Part shown: positions 15,614 to 16,431 of the stretch, piece after piece
How the letters are laid out: each line of letters starts with the position of its first letter
Position numbering within the stretch: position 1 is the first letter of the stretch
Origin: Streptomyces violaceoruber
GTDB taxonomy: Bacteria; Actinomycetota; Actinomycetes; Streptomycetales; Streptomycetaceae
Direction of reading: 5' to 3'
Length of the DNA: 16,431 nt
Assembly (NCBI GenBank): GCA_000720805.1
Contig: JODI01000127.1
Location: forward strand, 1-16,431
Notes under the pieces: generated by a model
What the model saw: only the letters and a program-made list of their open reading frames with translations
Databases searched by the model: none
What the model was told of the DNA's origin: nothing
Position numbers and translations under genes: made by a program

Positions 15614-16222
15614 TCAGTCGGCCATGGCGTCCGCACGAACCAGGCGGCGGACTTGTACCACGTAGAGGACTCCTGCCCACCAGTACAGGGTTGTACCCCA
15701 TCCGGCGAACGCCCATCCGAAAATAGCAGCGAGTGACGCGATCCATCCACCTCCGTCACTGAGCAGGAGCAGCGGGAAGGCATACATCAGGTTGAACGTC
15801 GCCGCCTTGCCCAGGAAGTTCACCTGCGGAGGCGGATAGCCGTGCCGCCTGAGGATCCCCACCATCACCAGCAGGACCAACTCACGCGCCAGAAGTACAG
15901 CGGTCAACCAGAGCGGCAGAATCTCGCGCCAGGTCAGGCCGACCAGAGTCGCGAGAATGTAGAGCCGGTCGGCTGCGGGATCCAATAGCCGGCCGAGGCT
16001 GCTGATCTGGTTCCAGCGACGGGCGAGCTTGCCGTCGAGGTAGTCGCTGACGCCGCTCAACGCCAGCACCAGAAACGCCCAGCCGTCACTTTTGGGCCCA
16101 CCGAGCTCAGGCCTGAGGATCAGCCACAGGAAGAGCGGCACACCAGCGAGCCGCGCCATGCTGAGGATGTTGGGGATGGTGAGGACCCGGTCCGTCTGGA
16201 CGCGGGTCTCCTGGACCTCCAC
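15614..16222 (-). CDS. CDP-alcohol phosphatidyltransferase (PgsA-like)
   Basis: A 202-aa integral membrane enzyme of phospholipid synthesis. It transfers a phosphatidyl group from CDP-diacylglycerol to a polyol such as glycerol-3-phosphate. The family signature D-x2-D-G-x2-A-R-x8-G-x3-D-x3-D is complete: Asp60, Asp63, Gly64, Ala67, Arg68, Gly77, Asp81 and Asp85. Several hydrophobic helices follow (about 28-38, 47-58, 85-118, 135-150, 155-190). The GTG at 16222 has AGGAGG 7 nt upstream, and the conserved TIPNILSMARL begins at residue 15, right for the family; a longer frame to 16312 would run into the rRNA terminator. The equivalent mycobacterial cluster gene is called pgsA2, whose substrate is not settled, so I give no symbol. 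It is the first gene after the rRNA operon, with only 56 bp between terminator and start. Confidence 0.94.
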   Translation of the reverse strand: MEVQETRVQTDRVLTIPNILSMARLAGVPLFLWLILRPELGGPKSDGWAFLVLALSGVSDYLDGKLARRWNQISSLGRLLDPAADRLYILATLVGLTWREILPLWLTAVLLARELVLLVMVGILRRHGYPPPQVNFLGKAATFNLMYAFPLLLLSDGGGWIASLAAIFGWAFAGWGTTLYWWAGVLYVVQVRRLVRADAMAD

Positions 16223-16278
16223 CCGGGAGCCTCCTGTGGGAAACGTGCCAACGATGCTCTCTGACCCTACCCCAACGC

Positions 16279-16322
16279 AAAAAAGCTCCGGCTCTCGGGC
16301 TTGTGTGCCCAAGAGCCGGAGC
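16279..16322 (-). terminator. Rho-independent terminator of the rRNA operon
   Basis: A perfect-looking intrinsic terminator: arms 16285-16300 and 16307-16322 pair nearly throughout (GCTCCGGCTCT...AGAGCCGGAGC) around a 6-nt loop, and six T residues follow on the minus strand (A run at 16279-16284). It is the only stem in the window with a proper T tract. It ends the transcript carrying the 5S rRNA. Confidence 0.93.
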
Positions 16323-16330
16323 TCTAAAAG

Positions 16331-16431
16331 GAGTTCGGCGGCGTCCTACTCTCCCACAGGGTCCCCCCTGCAGTACCATCGGCGCTGTAAGGCTTAGCTT
16401 CCGGGTTCGAAATGTAACCGGGCGTTTCCCT
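16331..16431 (-). rRNA. rrf: 5S ribosomal RNA, 5' end cut by window edge
   Basis: The minus strand reads as actinobacterial 5S rRNA from AGGGAAACGCCCGGTTACAT through TTCGAACCCGGAAGCTAAGC and CAGCGCCGATGGTACTGCAG to GAGAGTAGGACGCCGCCGAA. About 100 of roughly 120 nt are present; about 20 nt at the 5' end lie outside the window. The 16S and 23S genes are expected to the right. The exact 3' end is set by comparison with remembered 5S sequences to within a few bases. Confidence 0.95.

Overview
The window looks like a piece of a Streptomyces (high-GC actinobacterial) chromosome. Its GC content is very high, most starts are GTG or ATG behind purine-rich ribosome binding sites, and the gene order pgsA-like / DUF881 / small basic protein / DUF881 / GarA-type FHA / FtsR-type MerR / DUF151 / MerR is, from memory, an actinobacterial core cluster also found around garA in mycobacteria. 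Apart from modC and the Mop protein at the left and a PRC-barrel gene, everything is on the minus strand.

Layout from left to right. 1-422: no convincing gene, C-rich, with part of a dispersed element. 423-1999 (+): a ModC-type ABC ATPase and a two-domain molbindin, a molybdate unit without its binding protein or permease in view. 2159-5044 (-): gcvP, glycine decarboxylase, preceded by a tandem glycine riboswitch (5105-5315). 5437-5808 (+): a small PRC-barrel protein, divergent from gcvP. 5809-6102: non-coding, with six copies of a 7-base tandem repeat. 6103-7479 (-): DNA polymerase IV. 7537-8181 (-): a MerR regulator with a readable promoter and a cluster of palindromes upstream. 8449-8922 (-): a DUF151 protein that may be translated from a leaderless mRNA. 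9027-10638 (-): FtsR-like MerR regulator and GarA-like FHA protein. 10829-12902 (-): DUF881, small basic membrane protein and DUF881, tightly packed. 13001-15496 (-): a three-part nucleotidyltransferase / beta-helix / phosphomannomutase-like fusion. 15614-16222 (-): a CDP-alcohol phosphatidyltransferase. The right edge holds a strong terminator and the 3' five-sixths of a 5S rRNA, so an rRNA operon lies to the right and reads into the window.

The minus-strand block 8449-16222 joins envelope and lipid synthesis (phosphatidyltransferase, sugar-nucleotide fusion), a membrane trio of unknown function, and two regulators tied in other actinobacteria to central carbon flux (GarA/OdhI) and cell division (FtsR). 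Further left, glycine cleavage is controlled by glycine sensing. The parts most worth following up are the DUF881-Sbp-DUF881 trio, the fusion protein whose phosphomannomutase-like domain has lost every recognisable catalytic loop, and the layout of the riboswitch expression platform.
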